Part shown: piece by piece, positions 19,194 to 28,924 of the stretch
Layout: every line of letters begins with the position of its first letter
Numbering within the stretch: position 1 is the first letter of the stretch
Assembly: GCA_017556585.1 (NCBI GenBank)
Contig: JAFYMP010000019.1
Coordinates: forward strand, 1-44,793
From: Bacteroidaceae bacterium
GTDB lineage: Bacteria > Bacteroidota > Bacteroidia > Bacteroidales > Bacteroidaceae
DNA: 44,793 bases
Reading direction: 5' to 3'
Notes under the pieces: model-generated
What the model saw: only the letters and a program-made list of their open reading frames with translations
What the model was told of the DNA's origin: nothing
Databases searched by the model: none
Translations under genes and position numbers: made by a program

Positions 19194-20636
19194 ATGAGTA
19201 GTTACAAAGAAAACGGTAGCAAAGCATACCTATATGGAATTTGCGCCGTAGCAGTAATCGGTGGCTTGTTATTTGGTTATGACACAGCCGTAATTTCGGG
19301 TGCAGAACAAGCATTGCAAGAGTTTTTCAGAAGCGGTTTAGGCGATTGGTACACCAACGCACTACACGGCACAGTTGTATCATCGGCTTTGATAGGTTGT
19401 ATCATCGGTGGTTTGATTTCCGGATTCATGGCAACCAAATTCGGACGTAGAAATTCACTTATCATTGCTTCTGTATTTTTCTTCTTATCGGCATTAGGAA
19501 GTTACATGCCGGAATTCCTTTTCCGTCCTAACTTTGAATTTTTCCAGCCTGGAGAAGCTACCAAAGGTCTATTATGGGCTTTTGTCTTATACAGAGTTTT
19601 AGGTGGTATCGGTGTAGGTATGGCATCAGCTATTTGCCCTATGTACATTGCAGAAGTTGCACCTGCAAATATCAGAGGAACATTGGTTTCTTGCAACCAA
19701 TTCGCAATCATCTTTGGTCAGTTGGTAGTTTACTTTATCAACTTTATGATTAGAAGCGGTTTGGCAGAAACACCGGAACTGATAGAGATTGCTATGGTTA
19801 ATATAGGTTGGAGAAAAATGTTCCTAAGCGAAGCATTCCCTGCAGGTGCATTTGGACTGTTGTTGCTATTGGTACCAAAGACACCAAGATTCTTGGTTAC
19901 TCAAGGAAATACCCAACAAGCACTACACGTTCTTACTAAGATAAATGGCCAGAGCAGAGCAGAAGCTATCTTGCAGGAAATTAAGGATACAGTTGTTGAG
20001 AAAAAGGAAAGATTGTTGTCATACGGTCTTTTAGTTATCATAGTAGGTGTTTTACTATCATTCTTCCAACAGGCAGTTGGTATAAATGTAGTTCTGTACT
20101 ACGCACCAAGAATATTTGAACAGATGGGTTCATCGGGCGATGCTGCAATGGTACAGACGGTTGTAATGGGTATTGTAAATATCATCTTTACAGTAGTTGC
20201 AATTTTAACTGTTGACAAATTTGGTAGAAAGCCATTACTGATTATTGGTTCTATAGGTATGGCTATAGGAATGATTGCATTAAGTATTCTTTCATTCTGT
20301 GACGTTATTGGTGTTGCAGCTTTGATATTCATCATTATCTACACTGCATCGTTTATGATGTCATGGGGTCCTATCTGCTGGGTACTTATTTCAGAAATCT
20401 TCCCAAATACTATTCGTGGCAATGCGGTTGCTATAGCAGTTGCTGCACAGTGGATTTCGAATTACATAATTTCATCCACATTCCCATCACTCTGCGAATG
20501 GAGCGTAGGCGGTACTTACTTAATCTACGGTGCGTTCTCTATTCTGTCTGCTATCTTCGTTCTGAAGATGGTACCTGAAACAAAGGGTAAGACATTGGAA
20601 GAGATGAGTTCGTTCTGGAAGAGCAAAAACAAGTAA
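19194..20636 (+). CDS. xylE: Sugar porter MFS transporter, XylE-like pentose:H+ symporter
   Basis: This twelve-helix inner-membrane protein (480 residues) belongs to the sugar porter family and closely resembles E. coli XylE. Shared features are GGLLFGYDTAVISG with the proton-linked Asp30, the loop motif FGRR, NQFAIIFGQL, the sugar-binding FQQAVGINVVLYYAP, SWGPICWVLISEIFPN and the family end PETKGKTLEEM. The substrate is most likely D-xylose, but arabinose cannot be excluded because the next gene is an arabinofuranosidase. A terminator separates the two genes, so co-transcription would need read-through. Confidence 0.9.
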   Translation: MSSYKENGSKAYLYGICAVAVIGGLLFGYDTAVISGAEQALQEFFRSGLGDWYTNALHGTVVSSALIGCIIGGLISGFMATKFGRRNSLIIASVFFFLSALGSYMPEFLFRPNFEFFQPGEATKGLLWAFVLYRVLGGIGVGMASAICPMYIAEVAPANIRGTLVSCNQFAIIFGQLVVYFINFMIRSGLAETPELIEIAMVNIGWRKMFLSEAFPAGAFGLLLLLVPKTPRFLVTQGNTQQALHVLTKINGQSRAEAILQEIKDTVVEKKERLLSYGLLVIIVGVLLSFFQQAVGINVVLYYAPRIFEQMGSSGDAAMVQTVVMGIVNIIFTVVAILTVDKFGRKPLLIIGSIGMAIGMIALSILSFCDVIGVAALIFIIIYTASFMMSWGPICWVLISEIFPNTIRGNAVAIAVAAQWISNYIISSTFPSLCEWSVGGTYLIYGAFSILSAIFVLKMVPETKGKTLEEMSSFWKSKNK

Positions 20637-20650
20637 TAAATCCTTACATA

Positions 20651-20690
20651 AAATAATACAGGAGAGCAGGTAGTCTTTCCTGTATTATTT
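20651..20690 (+). terminator. Terminator after xylE-like gene
   Basis: A perfect 13-bp stem (AAATAATACAGGA / TCCTGTATTATTT) with a 14-base loop is followed by TTT. It lies 15 bases after the xylE stop. Leak through it could feed the GH51 gene, for which I see no consensus promoter in the remaining 54 bases. Confidence 0.8.
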
Positions 20691-20744
20691 TTTATCTGCG
20701 TTATTAACCCACGAAACTACACTAACCAAAAGGAGAACTATTTT

Positions 20745-23279
20745 ATGAAGAAATTTATTGTATCACTGATAATAGCAACTTGCGCTATAAGTGTTTCAGC
20801 ACAGGAGAGAGTTGATATTAACATAAGTGCAAACAAAGCATCAGGTTTTATTGACCCGCTTATTTACGGACAGTTATTTGAGCATATCTACTTCTCTGCA
20901 AACAACGGAGTATGGCAGGAGTTGATTTATGAACGTTCGTTTGAACCGGAGCATTATCCCGGCATTCCACCAAGAGACGGCTATTTTGATGGCTGGTTTA
21001 TGGATGATGAGAACATCCTACATTCACCAACAAGATACGAGCAACCACTTAAAATTACATCTGTTGAGAGTGACGAATATGAGATCTCAATGGATGTAAA
21101 TTGGAGAGCATATAAATTAGCAAGTCGCGCCTGGAGTGGCGGACTCATGGATATAAGATTTGCAGTTAAAGATAGAATAGACGGCGAACCATATTTTATA
21201 CGCATACACGATCCCTTCTATGAAGCACGAACTTTAAATACTGCACAAACCGAAGCACAAATTGAAGCAGCCAATATTGCACAAGAACGCTTGAGAGCAT
21301 TGGCAGGCATTGCCGAACCATATTTCTCTATCTCCACAATGGTAGAGAAGGAGACACAAGGATATGGAGGAAGAACCCGCAAAACCAAAACCCTTGAATC
21401 GTTAATATCTAAAAGCGCAACCGCAAGCCAGATTAACGACAAACAGGAATGGCATAAACTACGTATTAGCTGCAAGAAAAACAGTATATCTGTATATTGG
21501 GACGGCAAAAGAGTTCTCAACTACAACAAGCTTGAAGCTACCGGTAAAAATGACATAGTATTTTGGGTTAATTACACTGAAACTCTTTACAAGAATATAA
21601 AAGTTACATCTTCAAATGGCAAAACAACCTATTTTGAAGGTACACCAGAAGATGTAAAGATACCTGCTGTAGCTCCACAATGGGAATCATTTGGAAATGC
21701 AGAGTTTGAAATGGTAAAAGGCGATGCCATCAACATGGACTATTCGCAAAAGATTAAAGCCACATCGAAAGCCGGTGTTTCCCAGGGCCCACAAAACCTC
21801 ATTCCGGGTGAAACGTTTGTTGGTTCAATTTACGCAAAAGGTAATGGCAAACTATCGGTTGGTCTTAAAAGAGGCAACAGCATTATATTGGAACAACAGC
21901 TTGGCGTACCGGGATCGGATTGGAAAAAATTTGACATCAAAATACCTGTAGGCGAATTAAATGGAGATGCCGATTTTGCAATTTGTGTTGAAAATGGAAC
22001 TGTACAGATAGACCAGGTAACACTTTCAACTGCAACAGGACAGGCATTAGGCGGCTTCCGCCCTGACATTCTACAGGCTGTTAAGGACTTACACCCTACA
22101 TGCCTGCGTTGGCCTGGCGGCGGATACGTAGCACAATATCATTGGAAATGGGGCATAGGACCGCAAGAGGAGCGTTACAGATGGCCACATTGGATGTGGA
22201 TGGACTATGACCAAAACTGTTTTGGTACAGATGAATTCATCAGATTCTGCCGTGAAGTAAATACAGAACCTGTAATTGTAGTTTCAGTTGGCTTTGATCG
22301 TCCTGAATCAGAAAGAGCTCAGATACTTCAAGAGGCTGTAGATTGGGTTGCTTATTGCAACGAACCGGCTACCGGCAAATGGGGCAGCATACGCGCAGCA
22401 AACGGACAACCTGAACCATATAATGTAAAATATTGGGAGATTGACAATGAGATGTGGGAAATGGGTATTGAAAAATACGAAGCTTGCGTACGCGAATTTT
22501 CTACTGCTATGCGCAAAGTAGACCCAACTATAAAAATCATTGCCTGCGGTGGTTTCCGTGGCGAAGATGAAAGCTTAATTATGCGTTCCGGCAACTATTT
22601 TGACTACTTGAGTCTGCACCACTACGAACAGCAGGGAGGTTATGCAAGTGGCCCAAAGAGATTAGGTGCTCAGTATGACCAATATGCTGAGATGATTGCT
22701 AAATCGCCAAACCCAAACATCAAATTATTCATTTCTGAATGGAACTTGAACAGCATAGACTGGAAGACCGGACTGTTTGCTGGTGGATTCTTAAACGAAT
22801 GCGAAGCAAGAGATGTTGTTGCAATGGGAGCAGCTGCGCTATTTATACGCAGAACAGATGCACCAGATTGGAATAATGCGTTTATCAACTTCAATTACAA
22901 AGATCTGTTTGTAGCTCCAAACTACCAAGTAACAGAATTATGGTATAATCACTTTTCAAAATATCGTTTGGATTTTGAAGGAGACACAAAAGATTTGAGT
23001 GTAATGACAACACTTTCAGAAGATGGACGAAATGTTATTGTAAAGGTGGTTAACCCAACAGAAAAGCCATATACCCTAAATATAAAAGGTAACTGGAATG
23101 GCATATCTGAAAGCAACTACGAATACTATGCTCCCGGCTCACTGACTGTAGCCAACAGCATGGAAAACAAAAATGCAGTTGCACTGAAAAATATTTCTCC
23201 TGAAAGTAGTAATAATACAGTAACGCTGCAGGTAGAACCGTTGTCAGCAGGTGTATTAACCATTACAAAATCGTTCTAA
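20745..23279 (+). CDS. Secreted modular GH51 alpha-L-arabinofuranosidase
   Basis: The enzyme should release terminal arabinofuranose from arabinan or arabinoxylan fragments. It has a signal peptide (about residues 1-19, ending SAQ). An N-terminal GH51 segment (GQLFEHIYFS) is interrupted by a LamG-like region (EWHKLRISCKKNSISVYWDG, around 235-265) with a helical insert rich in Ala and Gln before it. A CBM4/9-like jelly roll follows (about 320-430), then the catalytic barrel. Glu569 in EIDNEMW is the predicted acid/base and Glu665 in FISEWN the nucleophile. AGGAG lies 9 bases before the ATG. At 844 residues it is longer than simple GH51 enzymes. Confidence 0.92.
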   Translation: MKKFIVSLIIATCAISVSAQERVDINISANKASGFIDPLIYGQLFEHIYFSANNGVWQELIYERSFEPEHYPGIPPRDGYFDGWFMDDENILHSPTRYEQPLKITSVESDEYEISMDVNWRAYKLASRAWSGGLMDIRFAVKDRIDGEPYFIRIHDPFYEARTLNTAQTEAQIEAANIAQERLRALAGIAEPYFSISTMVEKETQGYGGRTRKTKTLESLISKSATASQINDKQEWHKLRISCKKNSISVYWDGKRVLNYNKLEATGKNDIVFWVNYTETLYKNIKVTSSNGKTTYFEGTPEDVKIPAVAPQWESFGNAEFEMVKGDAINMDYSQKIKATSKAGVSQGPQNLIPGETFVGSIYAKGNGKLSVGLKRGNSIILEQQLGVPGSDWKKFDIKIPVGELNGDADFAICVENGTVQIDQVTLSTATGQALGGFRPDILQAVKDLHPTCLRWPGGGYVAQYHWKWGIGPQEERYRWPHWMWMDYDQNCFGTDEFIRFCREVNTEPVIVVSVGFDRPESERAQILQEAVDWVAYCNEPATGKWGSIRAANGQPEPYNVKYWEIDNEMWEMGIEKYEACVREFSTAMRKVDPTIKIIACGGFRGEDESLIMRSGNYFDYLSLHHYEQQGGYASGPKRLGAQYDQYAEMIAKSPNPNIKLFISEWNLNSIDWKTGLFAGGFLNECEARDVVAMGAAALFIRRTDAPDWNNAFINFNYKDLFVAPNYQVTELWYNHFSKYRLDFEGDTKDLSVMTTLSEDGRNVIVKVVNPTEKPYTLNIKGNWNGISESNYEYYAPGSLTVANSMENKNAVALKNISPESSNNTVTLQVEPLSAGVLTITKSF

Positions 23280-23298
23280 TCAGAAATAGCTACAATAG

Positions 23299-23327
23299 AA
23301 TTAGGCTGCCTGTAAAGCAGCCTAATT
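23299..23327. terminator. Bidirectional terminator between GH51 and asd
   Basis: An 11-bp perfect stem (AATTAGGCTGC / GCAGCCTAATT) with a 7-base loop sits between two convergent genes. A/T-rich flanks on both sides suit termination in both directions. Confidence 0.75.
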
Positions 23328-23354
23328 TATTTTGAATAAGTAAAATCAAAAACT

Positions 23355-24365
23355 TTACTTAACTACTCCTTGTTTAATAAGATACTCTGCTATCTGTACT
23401 GCGTTAAGAGCTGCGCCTTTCTTAATTTGGTCACCAACCAACCAGAATACCATTGTGTTAGGATCTGCAATATCCTTACGAATTCTACCTATATATACAG
23501 GATCTTTTCCTGACAAGAAGAGAGGCATAGGATACTCTTTTTCAGCAGGATTATCCATCAATACCAAACCTTCTGCTTTTTCTATTGCAGCCTTAAATTC
23601 TTCTACAGATACAGGTCTTTCTGTTTCAGCCCAGATAGCTTCTGAATGACAACGCAAAGCAGGTACACGCACGCAAGTTGCACTGCAGGCTATATCATTA
23701 TGGAACATCTTTCTGGTTTCATAGAACATCTTTTCCTCCTCTTTAGTATATCCACTCTCTTTGAATACATCGATATGAGGAATAAGATTATAAGCCAACT
23801 GATAAGCAAACTTTTCAACCTTTACAGGTTCACCGTTCAGCATCTGACGATACTGCTCCTCAAGTTCTGCCATTGCAACAGCACCGGCACCACTTGCAGC
23901 CTGATAAGTAGAAACCTGAACTTTCTTGATAGGTGAAATATCGTTCAAAACCTTAAGTGCTACAACCATCATAATAGTTGAACAGTTAGGATTTGCAATA
24001 ATTCCACGTGGACGGACTAATGCATCTTCCGGATTAACTTCAGGAACGACCAATGGAACATCGTCTGCCATACGGAATGCACTTGAATTATCAATCATTA
24101 TTGCACCGTGTTTAGTGATGGTTTCAGCAAACTCTTCAGAGATACTACCACCAGCAGAAACGAATGCGATATCAATGCCCTTGAAATCATCGTTATGCTG
24201 TAGTAATTTCACCTGAAGCTGCTTACCCTTAAATGTATAAACAGTTCCGGCACTACGGGAAGACCCGAATAATACTAATTCATCGAGCGGAAAATTACGC
24301 TCATCCAGTACGCGCAAAAATTCTTGTCCTACTGCGCCACTGGCTCCAACAATTGCTACTCGCAT
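23355..24365 (-). CDS. asd: Aspartate-semialdehyde dehydrogenase
   Basis: The enzyme reduces aspartyl phosphate to aspartate semialdehyde with NADPH, the branch point to lysine/diaminopimelate, threonine and methionine. The N-terminal [10 protein letters not shown] nucleotide-binding loop, the catalytic Cys128 in ANPNCSTI, and the [11 protein letters not shown] motif are all present. Length 336 is normal. It stands alone, with a -7 box 35 bases upstream and a shared terminator downstream. Confidence 0.97.
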   Translation of the reverse strand: MRVAIVGASGAVGQEFLRVLDERNFPLDELVLFGSSRSAGTVYTFKGKQLQVKLLQHNDDFKGIDIAFVSAGGSISEEFAETITKHGAIMIDNSSAFRMADDVPLVVPEVNPEDALVRPRGIIANPNCSTIMMVVALKVLNDISPIKKVQVSTYQAASGAGAVAMAELEEQYRQMLNGEPVKVEKFAYQLAYNLIPHIDVFKESGYTKEEEKMFYETRKMFHNDIACSATCVRVPALRCHSEAIWAETERPVSVEEFKAAIEKAEGLVLMDNPAEKEYPMPLFLSGKDPVYIGRIRKDIADPNTMVFWLVGDQIKKGAALNAVQIAEYLIKQGVVK

Positions 24366-24399
24366 AAGATTAAAAATGTATTTAAAATTAAATCGGGTG

Positions 24400-24407
24400 C
24401 AAAATTA
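24400..24407 (-). promoter_or_regulatory. Predicted -7 box of asd
   Basis: TAATTTTG on the minus strand fits TAnnTTTG and is 35 bases from the asd ATG. No clear TTTG lies at the expected -33 distance, so this is a partial match. Confidence 0.45.
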
Positions 24408-24481
24408 CGCTTTTTATACAAAATGCTACATAATTCTGCATATTTTTTGACATATTTCTTTTAAATAAGGGTGATTCTGTA

Positions 24482-24489
24482 TAATTTTG
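24482..24489 (+). promoter_or_regulatory. Predicted -7 box of tcdA
   Basis: TAATTTTG fits the -7 consensus and lies 29 bases before the tcdA ATG. The -33 element is not evident. The 150-base asd-tcdA spacer holds this and the divergent asd box. Confidence 0.45.
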
Positions 24490-24517
24490 CAATTAAAATA
24501 AATAAAAATCTGTGTTT

Positions 24518-25234
24518 ATGAACAACTTTCTTAACAGAACCGCCTTACTTATTGGAGAGAGTTCATTGGAACGACTCAAACAGAGCCATGTGCTGGTAGT
24601 TGGAGTTGGTGGTGTTGGAGGTTTTGCTGCAGAATTTTTATGTCGTTCCGGCATTGGGCATTTTACCATTATAGATGGCGATAACATAGATATATCTAAC
24701 ATTAACAGACAGATTATAGCATTACATTCCAATGCAGGTGAAAGCAAAGTAGAGGTAATGCGTAAAAGAATGTCAGACATAAACCCAGATGCAACCATTA
24801 CTGCAATAGAGAAATTTCTGAATGCTGACGATGTTGCGGAGATATTTGATAATGATAGTTTTGATTTTGTAGTAGATGCTATAGATTCCATTCCTGCCAA
24901 AAGCAAAATAATAGAAGAGTCCTTCAAACGCAATATAGGAATTATCAGCAGTATGGGAGCCGGATGTCGATTAGATGCATCGAAAGTACGTATAGCCAAG
25001 CTATCTGAAACACACCATGACGGACTAAGCAAAGCAATGAGAAAACGGTTCACCGGTAACGATATCACAAAGCAGCTAATGGTTGTTTTCAGCGAAGAGC
25101 CACCTGCTACAGAATCGACCGCGCCAAGCGATATTCCAGGCAAAAGAGCCACTGTAGGAACTATCAGCTATATCCCCGCAGTTTTCGGTTGTCATATAGC
25201 GCAGTATGTAATAAAAAAACTAACAGAATTTTAA
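24518..25234 (+). CDS. tcdA: tRNA threonylcarbamoyladenosine dehydratase (TcdA/CsdL)
   Basis: TcdA is an E1-like ATP-dependent enzyme that cyclises t6A to ct6A at position 37 of ANN-decoding tRNAs. The nucleotide-binding loop GVGGVGG spans residues 29-35, followed by [15 protein letters not shown], which carries the Asp and Arg typical of E1-like folds. VVDAIDSI and the C-terminal [19 protein letters not shown] also fit TcdA rather than ThiF or MoeB. It lacks the CxxC zinc pairs of MoeB. The ATG at 24518 gives 238 residues; a GTG two codons earlier is less likely. lolD begins 5 bases after its stop. Confidence 0.9.
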   Translation: MNNFLNRTALLIGESSLERLKQSHVLVVGVGGVGGFAAEFLCRSGIGHFTIIDGDNIDISNINRQIIALHSNAGESKVEVMRKRMSDINPDATITAIEKFLNADDVAEIFDNDSFDFVVDAIDSIPAKSKIIEESFKRNIGIISSMGAGCRLDASKVRIAKLSETHHDGLSKAMRKRFTGNDITKQLMVVFSEEPPATESTAPSDIPGKRATVGTISYIPAVFGCHIAQYVIKKLTEF

Positions 25235-25239
25235 CTGCT

Positions 25240-25896
25240 ATGATTGAGTTAAGCAACATAAACAAGAGTTTTGGCAATCTTCAAGTACTTAAAGATATAA
25301 ATCTGCAAATAGGAAAAGGCGAGATTGTTAGCATTGTGGGACCAAGTGGAGCCGGCAAAACCACCCTACTCCAGATTATGGGAACTCTTGACAAACCAGA
25401 TTCCGGCAGTGTGAAGTACAATGGTATAGACATAACATCGTACAAAGAGAAAGAGTTGTCTGAATTCAGGAACAGACATATCGGCTTTGTATTTCAGTTT
25501 CACCAATTACTCCCGGAATTTACTGCAGAAGAAAATATTATGATTCCAGCCCTTATAGCAGGCGTAAGCGATATCGATGCCAGAGCAAGAGCAATAGAAC
25601 TTATGAAGATGCTTGATATAGCAGACAGAGCCACACACAAGCCAAGCGAAATGTCTGGTGGTGAAAAGCAAAGAATTGCCGTAGCAAGAGCATTAATAAA
25701 CAGGCCTGATGTAATTTTAGCCGACGAACCATCCGGCAGTTTGGACAGCAAAAACAGAGATGAACTCTACAAGCTCTTCTTTAATCTGCGCGAAAGTCTG
25801 AATCAGACATTTGTAATTATCACACACGATGAATCTCTGTCAGAAATCACAGACAGAAGTATAAAAATAGTAGATGGTGTGATTACCACATTTTGA
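25240..25896 (+). CDS. ABC transporter ATPase, LolD-like
   Basis: A 218-residue cytoplasmic ATPase of the LolD/MacB group, which powers extraction of lipoproteins or related export. The Walker A motif GPSGAGKT is at 34-41, the signature SGGEKQ at 139-144 and the Walker B ILADEP with Asp162-Glu163. [19 protein letters not shown] is the LolD-type Q-loop region. No LolC/LolE-type permease is in the window, so its partner is unknown. The upstream frame to 25189 lies inside tcdA; the ATG at 25240 is the family start. Its end overlaps the convergent lipoprotein gene by 14 bases. Confidence 0.85.
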   Translation: MIELSNINKSFGNLQVLKDINLQIGKGEIVSIVGPSGAGKTTLLQIMGTLDKPDSGSVKYNGIDITSYKEKELSEFRNRHIGFVFQFHQLLPEFTAEENIMIPALIAGVSDIDARARAIELMKMLDIADRATHKPSEMSGGEKQRIAVARALINRPDVILADEPSGSLDSKNRDELYKLFFNLRESLNQTFVIITHDESLSEITDRSIKIVDGVITTF

Positions 25897-26335
25897 ATTC
25901 AAGTACTACGTTATCGTTGCGGATAATCATCTCTTTTGAATCGAGTTTATCCACTGCATAAGAGTTTGTAAACGACTCAATACCACACAGGTTGAGCTGC
26001 CTTAACAACATTTCCGATTGGGGTGTATTGTTGTTATATATAGAAAAATCTATATGAAGAGAATCGTTTGTAAATCTTATTTTTCCATATTTGGAGAATC
26101 CGTAGTCTGATGTTGGAAGTTCTGAGTCATACAGATTTCGAACCTGCACAATGTGACGGGCAAAGCCAAAATAGACAGCCTTTGGGTGATATTCATCACC
26201 ATCTGCATACTCAATCCTATCTAATTTCCAGAAATTATCGAGTTCGTAATCCGGGAAAACCGGATTACAAGCAGACAACAACATTATCAACATACCGGCA
26301 ATTGCCATTAATCCCATATAGTTCTTTTTTCTCAT
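25883..26335 (-). CDS. Small lipoprotein, lipocalin-like
   Basis: The 150-residue product has a signal peptide with lipobox LSAC and Cys23 as the lipidated residue. The segment [14 protein letters not shown] resembles the first strand of lipocalin-like lipoproteins of Bacteroidales, but the match is weak. The ATG overlaps the wzi stop (ATGA), so the two are translationally coupled, which points to a role in the same envelope process. It is the last gene of the rfbC-rfbD-wzi operon, and its 3' end overlaps the convergent lolD-like gene by 14 bases with no terminator between. Confidence 0.7.
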   Translation of the reverse strand: MRKKNYMGLMAIAGMLIMLLSACNPVFPDYELDNFWKLDRIEYADGDEYHPKAVYFGFARHIVQVRNLYDSELPTSDYGFSKYGKIRFTNDSLHIDFSIYNNNTPQSEMLLRQLNLCGIESFTNSYAVDKLDSKEMIIRNDNVVLEFKMW

Positions 26336-28026
26336 AGTATATCCCAAACTTTAGAAACAGTAAGCATAATACCACTGTTATTAGTACCACCCAATAAATT
26401 TCCACCTTTCTCAATATCCATTGCGCCAGTCAAAGAGAACTTCCAGCTATATGCATCGCCTGTCCAATATGAACATTCCAACATCAAGGAAGTTATATTT
26501 GACACCTCTTCAAATGGTTTAATATATGTACCCCAATGGCTGGTATTTGTTGCCAACACTCTATAATCTATTTTATTGGTAATTCTGCCATCTACACCCA
26601 GATGAAACATCATAGCTCTGTTGCTCCTATATAGCATAGAGTTATCTTTATTGTAAATTGGTGATATCAGGACAGGAGTTCCTATAGCATATCCCCAGTG
26701 AGTGTATGATTTATAGACTGTATGATTATAGTAATTTTCTGCTCCATCCACACGTTCCACCATATCATCGTTTTCCACGCATAAGGCACCACATTGGTCT
26801 TTGGTTTTCATGAATTCAAATACAATATTTTTGAACGGCAAACCATCGGGAGCATTAATTTCTATACCAAACTGACCATCAAACCAATTTCGTTTATATC
26901 CGTAAAACACAAATTGTTTTTCCCCCTGAGCATTGTTTTTATATTCAATACCCAACATAGATGAGTGGTCTTCATAAAAATGTTCGTAGTATGCTCTGTA
27001 TTTCCACTCGTCGAAAGTCAGATCGAAAGACAGGTGCCAGCTTCCCAAAGAATTACCATTGTCGTGATCCTGTTTACCTGTGGCATTAAACGGGAGCAAT
27101 GCACCCATATATGCATTTATATCTGAAGGATATTTTTTGTATTCATTAAACACCCCTGCAGCTGCTGTATTATACACTTCACCACCAAACTGAGCATACA
27201 TTTCCAATCCCCATATAAACTCTAAAGGGAACCTATCCACATTACCCACTTTTAAGAAAGCAGACTTACTATGATGCAAAATCTTATTAGCATACGATGG
27301 ATTATCTTTAGATACTTTCAGAGCCATATCCTCTCTAAAACTACTATCTGTATATCTGCCATAGCCTACATGTCCCTTTAGAGAGAACCAGCCACCCAAT
27401 ATGTTTAAACGGGTAAATTCAGGTACCTCTATTCGCATTTGCGGCATAGGTAAAGCATTACCAGACCAAGTAAGCCCTCCGCTACTCAACAACGGATTCT
27501 TCATTTCACCCCATCGTTCTTTAGAACCCATTGACAGAGTTAGCCAACTATACTTAAGATCTACATAAACTTGCTGAATATAGTAACTGGATTGAAAACC
27601 GCTATTGATAGACATATCCATTCCGTAATCTACGCCAAACTTATTTGGGAGCAACATTCCACCCAATGCAGAGACTCTTAAATATGCATTTGATTTTTCC
27701 AATGAGGATAATCCCTGGCGATTAGATACAAGCCAGAACGGAGCATATTCTCCAGATGAAAAGGCACCCATTGTTTCAAAACGATAATCCAGTTTACGTT
27801 TGATAGAGGCTTTGACTCTTTTTTCTATCAATGCAGCCTGATCCTGGTATGTTGAAGGTACCCATTGTCCTCTACGTACATTTCTACGCACTACAGGCTG
27901 ATCTATTTCAAAATCATCGGCAAAAGGATCTTCCTGCTCAAACTGCGCAAAAAGATTTGCAGCAGGTAAAAACAGAAACAAAAGTGCCAAAACTATTCTA
28001 AAGTCGTTCCTTGTGTTAAGTTTCAT
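26332..28026 (-). CDS. Capsule assembly Wzi family outer-membrane protein
   Basis: Wzi is an outer-membrane beta barrel that helps attach capsule at the cell surface. The 564-residue product has a signal peptide ending near residue 27 (NLFAQ). It contains family-like strands such as GEYAPFWLVSNRQGL, GSKERWGEMKNPLLSSGGLTWS and MPQMRIEVPEF, and alternating aromatic strands to the end. It is 7 bases downstream of rfbD, so it probably serves a rhamnose-containing surface polysaccharide; that link is an inference. Confidence 0.85.
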   Translation of the reverse strand: MKLNTRNDFRIVLALLFLFLPAANLFAQFEQEDPFADDFEIDQPVVRRNVRRGQWVPSTYQDQAALIEKRVKASIKRKLDYRFETMGAFSSGEYAPFWLVSNRQGLSSLEKSNAYLRVSALGGMLLPNKFGVDYGMDMSINSGFQSSYYIQQVYVDLKYSWLTLSMGSKERWGEMKNPLLSSGGLTWSGNALPMPQMRIEVPEFTRLNILGGWFSLKGHVGYGRYTDSSFREDMALKVSKDNPSYANKILHHSKSAFLKVGNVDRFPLEFIWGLEMYAQFGGEVYNTAAAGVFNEYKKYPSDINAYMGALLPFNATGKQDHDNGNSLGSWHLSFDLTFDEWKYRAYYEHFYEDHSSMLGIEYKNNAQGEKQFVFYGYKRNWFDGQFGIEINAPDGLPFKNIVFEFMKTKDQCGALCVENDDMVERVDGAENYYNHTVYKSYTHWGYAIGTPVLISPIYNKDNSMLYRSNRAMMFHLGVDGRITNKIDYRVLATNTSHWGTYIKPFEEVSNITSLMLECSYWTGDAYSWKFSLTGAMDIEKGGNLLGGTNNSGIMLTVSKVWDIL

Positions 28027-28033
28027 ATATATA

Positions 28034-28921
28034 TTATTGGTTATTCAAAAGTAATACACATCGTTTCAATGCATCGTACCAATGCGGCACAAAGAGACCA
28101 AAAGTTTCCTTATATTTAGTTTTATCTAATACGGAATAGTGCGGTCTTTTCACTTTACTTGGAAATTCATCTGAATGACATGGTTGGATATTGCAAGATA
28201 GATTACCGGACAATTCCGCTATGGCTTTGCTAAAATCAAACCAACTGCAAACACCTTCGTTGCTAAAATGATATACTCCCTCTTTACCTACAGCTTTTCC
28301 CTCTTCAATGATATTGAATATAGCAAAAGCCAAATCGGCAGCGTATGTAGGCGATCCCACCTGGTCAAAAACCACCTTTAACGAATCTCTTTCTGATGTC
28401 AGACGGCGCATGGTTTTAACAAAGTTATTACCATAAATACTATAAAGCCAAGCCGTTCTAAATATCAAGTATCGGCACCCACTTTCAATAACAAAACGTT
28501 CGCCCTCTGCTTTGGTTTTACCGTATGCTCCTATTGGTTCTACCGGCAAATCTTCTGAATAAGGAATACAGGATGTACCGTTAAATACATAATCGGTAGA
28601 TACATGCACTAATAATGCACCACATTCAGTTGCAGCCTTTGCAAGATTTGAGACAGCTTCGGCATTTATCTTATATGCAGTAGCGTAATCGTCCTCAGCT
28701 TTATCTACATTTGTATATGCAGCACAGTTTACAATTACATCTATAGAGCTATCCTTACACAGATGTCTTACGGCATCTATATTGGTAATATCAAGGATAG
28801 TTGTTTCTCTTCCATCTATAGAAGCAATATCGGAGAAGATATACTTGTTTGACGAACTTGCAGCCAACACACGCATTTCGCTACCCAACTGTCCGTTAGC
28901 ACCTGTAACCAGAATATTCAT
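28034..28921 (-). CDS. rfbD: dTDP-4-dehydrorhamnose reductase
   Basis: RfbD carries out the last step of dTDP-L-rhamnose synthesis, the NADPH-dependent reduction of dTDP-4-keto-rhamnose. The Rossmann loop TGANGQLG lies at residues 6-13, STDYVF at 107-112 and the catalytic Tyr132-xxx-Lys136 in AYGKTK. Length 295 is normal. It begins 3 bases after rfbC. The first two genes of the pathway (rfbA, rfbB) are not in the window. Confidence 0.96.
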   Translation of the reverse strand: MNILVTGANGQLGSEMRVLAASSSNKYIFSDIASIDGRETTILDITNIDAVRHLCKDSSIDVIVNCAAYTNVDKAEDDYATAYKINAEAVSNLAKAATECGALLVHVSTDYVFNGTSCIPYSEDLPVEPIGAYGKTKAEGERFVIESGCRYLIFRTAWLYSIYGNNFVKTMRRLTSERDSLKVVFDQVGSPTYAADLAFAIFNIIEEGKAVGKEGVYHFSNEGVCSWFDFSKAIAELSGNLSCNIQPCHSDEFPSKVKRPHYSVLDKTKYKETFGLFVPHWYDALKRCVLLLNNQ

Positions 28922-28924
28922 AGG

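Noticed and set aside
24493-25152. Long open frame antisense to tcdA
   Set aside because: It is a shadow of the tcdA codon pattern; the plus-strand frame has clear E1-like motifs.
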